Assembly (NCBI GenBank): GCA_049578545.1
Contig: JBAUMF010000030.1
Coordinates: 62,001 to 126,000 of the forward strand
Direction of reading: 5' to 3'
Origin: DASQBT01 sp049578545
Lineage (GTDB): Bacteria; Pseudomonadota; Gammaproteobacteria; Burkholderiales; Thiobacillaceae
Length of the DNA stretch: 64,000 bases
Part shown: piece by piece, positions 54,129 through 62,359 of the stretch
How the letters are laid out: the number at the start of each line of letters is the position of its first letter
How positions within the stretch are numbered: the first letter of the stretch is position 1
The notes under the pieces: generated by a model
Database searches by the model: none
What the model was told of the DNA's origin: nothing
What the model saw: only the letters and a program-made list of their open reading frames with translations
Translations under genes and position numbers: made by a program

Positions 54129-54343
54129 AGCCCAAGACTTTCCTTAACGCCGATTTTCTTTAGCATGATATCCATGGGACAGAAGCGCGTGAAGCCCGAC
54201 TGGAACAGGTTGAAGCCAACGAAGGCAGTAAACCAAAGCCAGCTGATATGGGAAAGATCGGCAGTACCGTTGAAATGGGCGAGTGCCAGCGAAAGCATGA
54301 TGAAGAAACCCGCAATGATGCGGACAACTCGTTCGACAGACAT
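54125..54343 (-). CDS. DUF2892 (YgaP membrane-domain-like) protein
   Basis: 72-residue membrane protein with two helices (about 5-22 and 34-50). It matches DUF2892: VERVVRIIAGFFIMLSLAL and FVGFNLFQSGFTRFCPMDIMLKKIGV, with the characteristic Cys55-Pro56. In E. coli YgaP the same domain anchors a rhodanese. Its stop overlaps the rhodanese start by four bases. It follows the RND pump gene by 51 bases and may be the junction between the pump operon and the sulfur/thiol run. Confidence 0.9.
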   Translation of the reverse strand: MSVERVVRIIAGFFIMLSLALAHFNGTADLSHISWLWFTAFVGFNLFQSGFTRFCPMDIMLKKIGVKESLGL

Positions 54344-54394
54344 GATTCAACTCCTGTGTTGGTGACTCATAAAATAGAGTGGGTACTGACAATT

Positions 54395-57300
54395 TCAAGC
54401 CTCAGCGCCATCGCCCTTCTGCCAGATGTAATACAGAAGCGGGATGACAATAAGGGTCAGCGCCGTCGAGGCGAATGTGCCAAAGATCAGTGATACCGCC
54501 AGACCGCCGAAAACGGGGTCGGAAATCATGATGGCAGAACCCAGTATGATGGCCAGCGCAGTGAGCAGGATGGGGCGCAGCCGCACTGCGCCGGCCTCGA
54601 TCACGGCTTCCTTGAGGCCATAGCCCTGATTCCGGTAGTCGACGATGAAGTCAATCAGCAGCAGCGAGTTTCGCACCACAATTCCGGCCAGGGCGATGAC
54701 GCCAATCATGGAGGTCGCGGTGAACGCCTGGCTTGTGGCCCAATGGCCGGGGAATACTCCGATCAGAGTAAGGGGAATCGCGCCCATCACTATCATCGGC
54801 ATGATAAACGATTTGTAATAGCCCACCAGCAACAGGTAGATGAATATCAGGGCGATGATGAACGCTGAACCCAGGTCGCGGAACACATCGAGGGTCAGGC
54901 GCATTTCGCCGCCCCACAACAGGTGGTTGTTCGTCAAGTCATCTGCCGGGGTTTCCGTAAACCCAAGATTGCCGGTTTTGAATTTCACGCCATTGCCCAG
55001 TAGTTTGCCGTCCAGCATTTTGTCCAGGGCCAGAACGGCATAAACCGGACTTGAAGTGATCATCTCGCCGCCGACCATCACCATGGGATGCTGGTCGCGG
55101 CTGTAGATGGGTTTGTCCTGGGTGATTTGTTCCACCCGGGCGATGGCTCCCAGCGGTACCTGCTGCCCCATCATGTTGGTCAGTCGTATGGACATGAACT
55201 GCTCTGGCGACTGGCGTTCAGATCTGGGCAGGCGTACAACAATGTTGATCGGTTCGCGTGCATCGTCTACATGAACGGCACCAATCGAGAGACCGGAAAC
55301 ATAGTCACGTAACAGCTTGGCAACCTGGCCGGATACGACCCCTGACAGGGCAGCCTTCTCCCGGTCAATTCTGATGGAATATGCCTGCATGGAAGCGGTT
55401 ACCGAATCATCCACATTGATCATGCCGTAAACGGATGCAAACGCCTTGCGCGCCTCCGGGGTTGCGGTACGCAACTTGTTGTAGTCAGGTCCATAAAGCT
55501 CAGCCAGGACTTGCGCCTGCACAGGCGGGCCGGGAGGCGTCTCATACAGCTTGATGCGGGCAGCAGGAAACGCCTGGCGCAATGGCTGCAGACTGTCATT
55601 CAATGTCTGCACGATTTTGTGCGAGCTTTCCGAGCGATGATGCTTGTCCACCAGATTGACCCGAATCTGAGCAAGGTTGTCGCCACGCTTGATGAGGTCG
55701 CCCCGCACCAGGGCCGCAAAGTCGATGGGCGCGGTCATGCCGAGGAAGGTCTGGTAATCCGTGACATAGGAATTCTTCGCCAGCACATCGCCGACTGCGC
55801 GCGCGGTCTGGTCGGTTTCTTCCAGTGTGGTGCCTGCCGGCGTGTCGACTTCAACCAGGAACGTGTTGGTGTTGTCGTTGGGCAGCATTTTCAGTTCAAC
55901 GCCAAGGGCTGAGAGCGGGCCATTCATGCCGGAAGGGCGGATGAACTGCCAGGCGGGCATGAGCATGGCGACCAGCAATAAGCCAAGCACCAGCAGGAAC
56001 ATCAGGTTTCGCTTGCCGCGGCTCTCGATGAATGGTGTAACGACGCTTACGTAAGCCCGGTGCAGCGGATCGGTTTTCTTCTCACCCGCTTCTTCCAGGC
56101 TTTCCGTTCTCGCCAGTTCGCTCTGTGCAGCTTTCTTCCGCAGCCACAAGTTGGTGGCCCACGGCACCACGATGTAGGCAATCAGGAGCGATGCGATCAT
56201 CGCCACCGGCACATTGAAAGGAATTGGGCGCATGAAGGGGCCCATCATGCCCGTCACAAAGGCCATGGGCACAAACGCCAGGATCACCGCAATGGTGGCG
56301 ATATTGGTCGGATTGCCGATCTCGTTGGTGGCCTCGATGACGACGGATTTGAAGTCCTTGTCACCGATGCCGTGATGCAAATGGCGATGAATGTTTTCCA
56401 CCACCACGATTGCAGCGTCTACCAGAAGACCCAGGGACAGGATCAGAGCAAACAGTGTAATGCGATTGATGGTCTGGCCGGCAAACAGGCCGATGGTCAG
56501 AACAACGAACAGAATAAGCGGCACGGTGAGGGTGACGATGCCGGCTTCACGCCAGCCGAGGAAGAACACCAGAATGACGACGACCGAACCGATGGCGATA
56601 CCGAGGTGCTCCACCAGCGTATTGACCGCATCGTTGGCCTTTGCGCCGTCATTGCGGGTGACGCTCACCGTGATGTCAGCGGGGATGGCTTGGCGCTTGA
56701 GCTGTTCCACTTTCTGCAGCACTGCATTGGCGACCACGACAGCATTGGTCCCGGCTTTCTTGGCAATGGCGATGGCAACGGCGGGCACTTCGCCCTTGTA
56801 AACGTTTGCCTTGGCCGCCGGACCGAATGCGAAGCGTGAACTTTCATCGACTTCCTGCGGACCATCCTCGATAGTGGCCACATCCCTGAGGTAGACAGGA
56901 TGTCCATTGGGTGCGCCGATAATGATATCTCCCACATCCCGGGCGTTGCCGAGGAATCCATTGATCCGCAGCGGATGCACCTGATTGTCATGAACCAGAT
57001 CGCCAGCCGGTACCGAAACGTTTTGGCCCTGCAGCATCTTGTCTACCTGGTCAAGCGCAAAGCCGGCGGCCGCCAATTTGGCGGGCGAAATCCACACATT
57101 GATCGCACGTTGCGAACCACCCATGACTTGGGTGAACGAAACGCCGGGCATGTTGCGCAGCTGTTCCAGAACGCGATCAGCAACCTGACGCATTTCAAGA
57201 TCGTTCACCGTTGCAGAAGAAAGGGTCAGCGTCATGATGGGAACGTCGTCCACATTGATGGGCTTGACGATGGGCTGCATTGCCCCGGGTGGCATGCGGT

Positions 57301-57679
57301 CCATGTTCTGCATCAACTGGTTGTAGAGTTTGACCAGGCTTCTTTCCTGATCCTCGCCAACCTTGAACTGGACAGTGACGAGACCGAAGTCGGGAGCGGC
57401 ATAGCCATAGGTGTGGTCTACACCCGACTGCGCGTTCATGATGGCCTCCAGCGGCCTGACCACCAGGTTTTCGATTTCTGCGCTGGACGCGCCGGGCTTG
57501 GCGACGATGATGTTGGCGGCCGGTACCACAATCTGCGGGTTGTACTCCCGCGGTGTGACGAACAGCGCCATCATGCCGGCTAATGCAAGCGCCACCATGA
57601 TCATGGCGGTGATCTTGGACTCGATGAACATGCGAGCAAGCTTGCCCGCTATGTTCAGCGGCATTTCGCGTTCACTCAT
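54395..57679 (-). CDS. RND-family efflux pump, inner-membrane subunit
   Basis: Proton-driven trimeric RND transporter of 1094 residues: 12 membrane helices and two large periplasmic loops, in the AcrB/MdtB superfamily. TM1 is about 20-40. The TM4 segment LGLLVDAAIVVVEN has one aspartate (Asp421) where AcrB has two adjacent ones, a pattern shared with CusA-type pumps. Porter-domain parts such as MQPIVKPINVDDVPIMTLTL and the C-terminal VVRNSLLLIDFIVDYRNQG are standard. The substrate cannot be read from the sequence. It starts eight bases inside the adaptor gene, so the TolC-adaptor-pump genes form one operon. Confidence 0.93.
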   Translation of the reverse strand: MSEREMPLNIAGKLARMFIESKITAMIMVALALAGMMALFVTPREYNPQIVVPAANIIVAKPGASSAEIENLVVRPLEAIMNAQSGVDHTYGYAAPDFGLVTVQFKVGEDQERSLVKLYNQLMQNMDRMPPGAMQPIVKPINVDDVPIMTLTLSSATVNDLEMRQVADRVLEQLRNMPGVSFTQVMGGSQRAINVWISPAKLAAAGFALDQVDKMLQGQNVSVPAGDLVHDNQVHPLRINGFLGNARDVGDIIIGAPNGHPVYLRDVATIEDGPQEVDESSRFAFGPAAKANVYKGEVPAVAIAIAKKAGTNAVVVANAVLQKVEQLKRQAIPADITVSVTRNDGAKANDAVNTLVEHLGIAIGSVVVILVFFLGWREAGIVTLTVPLILFVVLTIGLFAGQTINRITLFALILSLGLLVDAAIVVVENIHRHLHHGIGDKDFKSVVIEATNEIGNPTNIATIAVILAFVPMAFVTGMMGPFMRPIPFNVPVAMIASLLIAYIVVPWATNLWLRKKAAQSELARTESLEEAGEKKTDPLHRAYVSVVTPFIESRGKRNLMFLLVLGLLLVAMLMPAWQFIRPSGMNGPLSALGVELKMLPNDNTNTFLVEVDTPAGTTLEETDQTARAVGDVLAKNSYVTDYQTFLGMTAPIDFAALVRGDLIKRGDNLAQIRVNLVDKHHRSESSHKIVQTLNDSLQPLRQAFPAARIKLYETPPGPPVQAQVLAELYGPDYNKLRTATPEARKAFASVYGMINVDDSVTASMQAYSIRIDREKAALSGVVSGQVAKLLRDYVSGLSIGAVHVDDAREPINIVVRLPRSERQSPEQFMSIRLTNMMGQQVPLGAIARVEQITQDKPIYSRDQHPMVMVGGEMITSSPVYAVLALDKMLDGKLLGNGVKFKTGNLGFTETPADDLTNNHLLWGGEMRLTLDVFRDLGSAFIIALIFIYLLLVGYYKSFIMPMIVMGAIPLTLIGVFPGHWATSQAFTATSMIGVIALAGIVVRNSLLLIDFIVDYRNQGYGLKEAVIEAGAVRLRPILLTALAIILGSAIMISDPVFGGLAVSLIFGTFASTALTLIVIPLLYYIWQKGDGAEA

Positions 57680-58769
57680 GAGAGCCGCCGCTTACCCTAT
57701 CGCCATTTTCGAGTTGGTCTGCCTGTGATACAGCAACGGTCTCACCCGGGTTAAGTCCAGCCTGAACATCAACCCGGCCATTATTCGCAGCACCAATGCG
57801 CACCATGCGATAACGAGCGATGCCGCTCTTGTCGATCACGAATACGCCGGTAATGCCTGCACGTTCGACAACCGCGCTGGCAGGAATCTGGATCCCCTCA
57901 CGGTTGCCAATATCGAAGCCGACACGGACAAAGCTGCCGCTCTCAAGGCCGCTGGTCCGGGGTAGATCAATCTTAACCAGATACGTATGGCTGACAGGAT
58001 CAGCCGCGGGCACGACTTGGGCAATCACACCCAGCAGCTCTCCGTTCTTTGCGTCCGGACGAATGCTTACTTTGTCGCCTGGTTTGATCTGCCTGAAAAT
58101 GTCGTCGCTAACGCTGGATCGTACCTGAAGTCTTTTCAGCCCCTCAATTACAACGACTGGCCGGCCAGGAGCGGCCAGATCACCGGCGTTTGCCATCTTC
58201 TGGGTGACGACACCACTGATCGGGGCGGTCACAGAGGCATAGCGCATTTGGCTCGATGCCGTGCCAAGGCCTGCCTTGGCTGCTGCAACCTGTTGCTGGG
58301 CAATCTGGTGCTGCAAGCGCACTTTGTCCCACTGTGCCTTGGGGATGGCTTCTTCCTTGTACAGTGCGCCGAAGCGATCGTAATCGGACTGGGCATCGGC
58401 GAGCGAGGCCTGTGCCTGCGCCAGGCTCGCCCGGGCCTGACTGACCTGGCCCTGGATGTCTGTCGGGTCAACAACAAACAGCAGTTGGCCGGCTTTCACC
58501 GCCTGGCCTTCCTGCACCTTGATTTCCCGTATGTAGCCCATGAGTCTGGAAGCCACTTGCACCTGATCTACCGAGGCCACCGTGCCGGGCACTTCCAGGC
58601 GCAGTGCCATGGCAGCATTCTGAACGGTATATCGATCTGCGGCCAGCGTACGTCCGACCTGGGATGCCCTTTCTCGGCTGGATTGCTTTTCTCCACAACC
58701 GCAGCTCAAGCTTACGAGCAAGCCAAGGGCTGCCAGAGGAAACAGAGAGGGGAAGCGCTGTGAGCTCAT
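57672..58769 (-). CDS. RND efflux periplasmic adaptor subunit
   Basis: Membrane-fusion protein that bridges pump and outer-membrane channel. About 365 residues from the ATG giving MSSQRFPSLF; the frame is open 20 codons upstream into tolC. The N-terminus is hydrophobic followed by SCGCGEKQ, so it is probably a lipoprotein, though the lipobox is not canonical. The lipoyl halves are GYIREIKVQEGQAVKAGQLLFVVD and RYASVTAPISGVVTQKMANAGDLAAPGRPVVVI, with a coiled-coil hairpin between (about 100-165) and beta-barrel domains after. Ten bases after the tolC-like stop. Confidence 0.93.
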   Translation of the reverse strand: MSSQRFPSLFPLAALGLLVSLSCGCGEKQSSRERASQVGRTLAADRYTVQNAAMALRLEVPGTVASVDQVQVASRLMGYIREIKVQEGQAVKAGQLLFVVDPTDIQGQVSQARASLAQAQASLADAQSDYDRFGALYKEEAIPKAQWDKVRLQHQIAQQQVAAAKAGLGTASSQMRYASVTAPISGVVTQKMANAGDLAAPGRPVVVIEGLKRLQVRSSVSDDIFRQIKPGDKVSIRPDAKNGELLGVIAQVVPAADPVSHTYLVKIDLPRTSGLESGSFVRVGFDIGNREGIQIPASAVVERAGITGVFVIDKSGIARYRMVRIGAANNGRVDVQAGLNPGETVAVSQADQLENGDRVSGGSHE

Positions 58770-58779
58770 GTCGGCAATC

Positions 58780-60168
58780 TCAAAGTTGATCGGGTTGTAA
58801 ATGACCTGCAGCCAGACGCGCTGCTGCACGCTGCACTTTCAGCTCGTAATGGGCTGCCACCAGGTCAGCTCGTGCTTTATCCAGCTGGGCTTGGCCGCCG
58901 AGCAGTTCGACAATGGTTGCAACACCATTTTCATAGCGTTTGCTGATGATGCGCTGGGCTTCCTCGGCCTGATCGACCGCAAGTTTGCGGGCGGATACCC
59001 TTTGTTCTGCTTCCTCTGCCTTGCGCCAGGCATCAGCGACCTGATAGCCGATTCCGCTTTCGGCCTGCTGCAGTTTGGCCGAGAGTTCGTCGCGGCTGGC
59101 TTGAGCCCGGGCAACGGCACTGTTGGTTACCCCCCCGTCAAACAACTGCCATGAGACCTGCCCGCCAACGGTGTAGGAATAGGCATCGAAACCGACGTTC
59201 GGAGTGTTCCAGTCTGCGCGGGCAAGCAATCCGACTTGCGGATATTTGTCGGAGCGCGCCACTCTTATACTGGCCTGGGCTGCATCCATCTGATTGCGCA
59301 GCGCGGCCAGACCCGGGTTGGATTTGATTGCTTCTGCCTGTTGATCCGTGACGTTGCCTTCCAGTGGTTTTACCTCCACCGAACCTGCGACATCCAACGG
59401 TGATGAAAGGGGCATGCCCAGAAGTAAATGCAGTTGGTCTATGGCCTGGCGTTCGGCATTTTCCGCCTGAGTTTGCTGAACCAAGACGTCCTGCAGATGC
59501 ACCTGGGCGGAAAGCAGATCACTTTTCACCACGACCCCACCCTTAAGCAGATTGCCAATCGTTTTAACATAGGATTCTGCGGCCAGCCTTGCCTGCTTCG
59601 CGACATCCGCATAGGCGCGAGCCGTATGCACCGCTTCATAGGCGCGCAGCACATCAAATGTGACCTGCTGGCGGGCCATCGCATTGCCCTGCTGAGCAGC
59701 GCGCAGGTGGGCGTTGGCCTGTTCGCTGTAACCCTCAATCTTGCCGCCCGTATAGATGGGCATTTGCACTTCAAGTCGCGGGTTAAAGTTGTTGACTGGA
59801 TCCGGATAGTTCAGATTGTGCGGTGCAACCCCAAGCGCAGAGGGGCCGGTAAATTCACCGGCGCCGAAATCATTGAACGTGGCGTTGCGCTGGGAAAGCT
59901 TTAAGCCGAAGGCATTGAGAGCATCATCGGTGCGGGTCAGGTTAAGCGAGGCCGTAAGCTTGGGCAAGCGCGCGCCACTAGCCTGATTGACGGCTGCTGC
60001 CGCCTGGCCGATCTTGGCAGTGGCGGCAAGGATGTCGGGGTTTTGTGCCAAAGCGCGCGCTACCGCTTGTTTGAAATCTAGCGTTTCCGCCTTTGCTTGC
60101 AAAGCAAGGGCGGAGAGGGCCAAAACCATTGCGCTTACCCGAATCGGGTAGGTACGAAACACGTGCAT
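58780..60168 (-). CDS. TolC-family outer-membrane efflux channel
   Basis: Outer-membrane factor of the tripartite pump. 462 residues from the ATG preceded by TTGGAG (the longer frame begins at a TTG). Signal peptide about 1-27, ending LQAKAE. Two OEP repeats follow with long helical stretches, including the conserved VNQASGARLPKL and the second-repeat pattern ISKRYENGVATIVELLGGQAQL. It is the first gene of the pump operon and directly follows the promoter and palindrome described upstream. Confidence 0.92.
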   Translation of the reverse strand: MHVFRTYPIRVSAMVLALSALALQAKAETLDFKQAVARALAQNPDILAATAKIGQAAAAVNQASGARLPKLTASLNLTRTDDALNAFGLKLSQRNATFNDFGAGEFTGPSALGVAPHNLNYPDPVNNFNPRLEVQMPIYTGGKIEGYSEQANAHLRAAQQGNAMARQQVTFDVLRAYEAVHTARAYADVAKQARLAAESYVKTIGNLLKGGVVVKSDLLSAQVHLQDVLVQQTQAENAERQAIDQLHLLLGMPLSSPLDVAGSVEVKPLEGNVTDQQAEAIKSNPGLAALRNQMDAAQASIRVARSDKYPQVGLLARADWNTPNVGFDAYSYTVGGQVSWQLFDGGVTNSAVARAQASRDELSAKLQQAESGIGYQVADAWRKAEEAEQRVSARKLAVDQAEEAQRIISKRYENGVATIVELLGGQAQLDKARADLVAAHYELKVQRAAARLAAGHLQPDQL

Positions 60169-60216
60169 TGATTGCTCCAAGAGGCCTGACGGAACAAGCC
60201 CGCAAGAAATATAAGC

Positions 60217-60240
60217 GAATAATTATATACTTAATTATTC
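60217..60240. promoter_or_regulatory. AT-rich palindrome overlapping the tolC-like promoter (candidate ArsR operator)
   Basis: GAATAATTA (60217-60225), six-base spacer, TAATTATTC (60232-60240): perfect 9-bp arms. It covers the -10 box and part of the spacer of the pump promoter and lies next to an ArsR-family gene. BigR/SqrR-type regulators are known to bind AT-rich palindromes, so this is a plausible operator, though the exact motif differs from what I recall. Confidence 0.6.
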
Positions 60241-60251
60241 TTAATTTTCAA
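60222..60251 (-). promoter_or_regulatory. Promoter of the RND pump operon
   Basis: Minus strand: TTGAAA (60251-60246), 18-base spacer, TATAAT (60227-60222), about 54 bases before the tolC-like start. Near-consensus, so it should be strong unless repressed; the palindrome overlaps it. Confidence 0.7.
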
Positions 60252-60374
60252 GTGCTTTCCCATATTCAGGGAAGCATTGGACAATCAATAAATCAAGAGA
60301 TAACTTCGGGTGCCGTATTGAGACGATTGGGAAATCTACTGGGGAGACAGAATCCGGGCGCTCGAACGGCCGGC

Positions 60375-60707
60375 TTAGTCGCCCTTGGCAAAGCCGCAAA
60401 ATACATCCCGCATCATGCCGATCAATTTTAGGGTGCGTGTGTCTCCAACCCTGTAAAATACGCGGTTTGCGTCTTTGCGAGTGCGAAGCACGCCTTTGTC
60501 ACGCAAGATCGCCAAATGCTGGGAAATATTGCTCTGAGAAGTGCCGACACTGTCGACGATATCCTGTACGCTAACTTCCTTGTCACCTAGAACACACAAG
60601 ATCTTCAGCCTTAGTGGGTGGGACATCGCTTTCATTGCACGAGAAGCTTGCTCAATGTGTTCATCCTTATTGATTAATTCGCTGTCTTCGATGATAAGAG
60701 CGCCCAT
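60375..60707 (-). CDS. ArsR-family repressor with SqrR/BigR-like cysteine pair
   Basis: A 110-residue winged-helix dimeric repressor. The recognition region is TSQSNISQHLAILRDKGVLRTRKDANRVFYRV (about 56-87). The metal-type ELCVCDL motif of ArsR/SmtB is absent. Instead Cys38 (LKILCVL) and Cys104 (MRDVFC) are 66 residues apart, the same spacing as Cys41 and Cys107 in SqrR, whose pair forms a tetrasulfide with persulfides; BigR and E. coli YgaV share this. A reactive-sulfur or redox sensor is therefore likely. It is transcribed toward the pump operon, which has its own promoter 124-167 bases downstream. Confidence 0.85.
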   Translation of the reverse strand: MGALIIEDSELINKDEHIEQASRAMKAMSHPLRLKILCVLGDKEVSVQDIVDSVGTSQSNISQHLAILRDKGVLRTRKDANRVFYRVGDTRTLKLIGMMRDVFCGFAKGD

Positions 60708-60817
60708 GGTCGATCCCTTCTTAATTGGTATTAGAACAAGTCTAGATTAGGAATACCGCATATATTAAAATAACTAACAACAAATAGATACAAAAGCCCG
60801 CAAAAAAATACTATCCA

Positions 60818-62359
60818 ATGAATCCTCATCCCGTCCTGTTGATTATTCTTGATGGATTTGGCTGCCGCTCCGAGCGTGCCCACAACGCCATCGCTCAAGC
60901 GAACAAGCCAAACTGGCAAAGATACTGGGATCGCTATCCACACATGCTGATTCACGCCTCTGAATCGGCAGTTGGCCTGCCATCAGGCCAAATGGGGAAC
61001 TCGGAAGTGGGACACCTCAATATAGGGGCCGGTCGGGTTGTTTATCAGGAATTCACCCGTATCGATCACGCGATAGAAACCGGATATTTCTATACCAATC
61101 ATACCCTGAAACAAGCCTGCGCCACGGCTCGGGATCGGGGCAAGACCTTGCATATACTTGGCCTGCTGTCCGATGGCGGCGTGCACAGTCACGAGCGTCA
61201 TATCCACGCCATGCTCGAAATGGCCAGGCGTGAGGGCGTGCGGCGGGTGTCGATTCATGCCTTCCTGGATGGGCGCGATACGCCGCCCAAGAGCGCTGCA
61301 ACATACATCACCCGCATGGAGGAAAAGCTCAAGGAAGCCGGGGTGGGGCGGATTGTCTCCATCATCGGCCGCTATTACGCCATGGACCGTGATCGGCGCT
61401 GGCAGCGTGTAAGAAAAGCCTATGACCTGTTAACGCAGGGCGTCGCACCCTATCGAGCCGAGACAGCCATGGAGGCTTTGAACATGGCTTATTCGCGTGG
61501 CGAGACGGATGAGTTTGTCGATGCGACCGTGGTTGGCCCAAAAGGCGAGACGCCGGCACGAATGGAAGATGGCGATGTGCTTGTCTTCATGAACTTTCGT
61601 TCCGACCGCGCCCGGCAACTATCACGCACCTTCATTGAGCCCGATTTTGCCGAGTTCGAGCGCGAACATCTGCCCAAACTCGCAATGACATGCACACTCA
61701 CAGGTTATAGCGATGAATTCCATGTCGATGTCGCTTTCCCGCCGGAGCGCATTCGGAATGGCTTTGGCGAATACATTTCGAGCCTGGGCCTGCACCAGTT
61801 GCGGATAGCAGAAACCGAGAAATATCCTCACGTCACGTTTTTCTTCAATGGAGGTGAAGAGGTTTCCTATGCAGGTGAGGACCGCATCCTGGTGCCCTCA
61901 CCGGATGTGGCTACGTATGATCTGAAGCCCGAAATGAGTGCGTATGAAGTGACGGACAAATTACTCACCGCCATCAGTAGCAAACAATATGATGCCATCA
62001 TCTGCAACTATGCGAACGCCGACATGGTGGGACACACCGGTGATATACATGCTGCAACCCGCGCGATTGAAGTCATCGACGATTGCCTGGGGAGAGTCGT
62101 GGAAGCCCAATTGGCACGCGGCGGAGAAGTGCTGATTACGGCGGATCACGGCAATGCCGAATTCATGATGGATTTGAAGACAGGCCAGCCGCATACTGCT
62201 CATACCACCAACCTTGTGCCCTTGGTGTACATAGGCAGGCGTAAGGCGCATCTTTCAGAAACTGGCGCGCTCGAAGACGTCAGCCCAACGTTGCTGAGGA
62301 TGATGGGCCTGCCTCAGCCTGGTGAAATGACCGGCGAAGCCCTCATCAAGTTCGAGTGA
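60818..62359 (+). CDS. gpmI: 2,3-bisphosphoglycerate-independent phosphoglycerate mutase
   Basis: Mn-dependent interconversion of 3- and 2-phosphoglycerate. 513 residues. The phospho-accepting Ser62 is in GQMGNSEVGHLNIGAGR; LILDGFG, GGVHSHERHIHAML, FLDGRDTPPKSA, VIGRYYAMDRD-type, ADMVGHTGD and VLITADHGNAEFM carry the metal ligands. It is divergent from the ArsR gene with an AT-rich 110-base gap and no clear ribosome site before the ATG. Its stop overlaps the GTG of the envC-like gene. Confidence 0.97.
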   Translation: MNPHPVLLIILDGFGCRSERAHNAIAQANKPNWQRYWDRYPHMLIHASESAVGLPSGQMGNSEVGHLNIGAGRVVYQEFTRIDHAIETGYFYTNHTLKQACATARDRGKTLHILGLLSDGGVHSHERHIHAMLEMARREGVRRVSIHAFLDGRDTPPKSAATYITRMEEKLKEAGVGRIVSIIGRYYAMDRDRRWQRVRKAYDLLTQGVAPYRAETAMEALNMAYSRGETDEFVDATVVGPKGETPARMEDGDVLVFMNFRSDRARQLSRTFIEPDFAEFEREHLPKLAMTCTLTGYSDEFHVDVAFPPERIRNGFGEYISSLGLHQLRIAETEKYPHVTFFFNGGEEVSYAGEDRILVPSPDVATYDLKPEMSAYEVTDKLLTAISSKQYDAIICNYANADMVGHTGDIHAATRAIEVIDDCLGRVVEAQLARGGEVLITADHGNAEFMMDLKTGQPHTAHTTNLVPLVYIGRRKAHLSETGALEDVSPTLLRMMGLPQPGEMTGEALIKFE

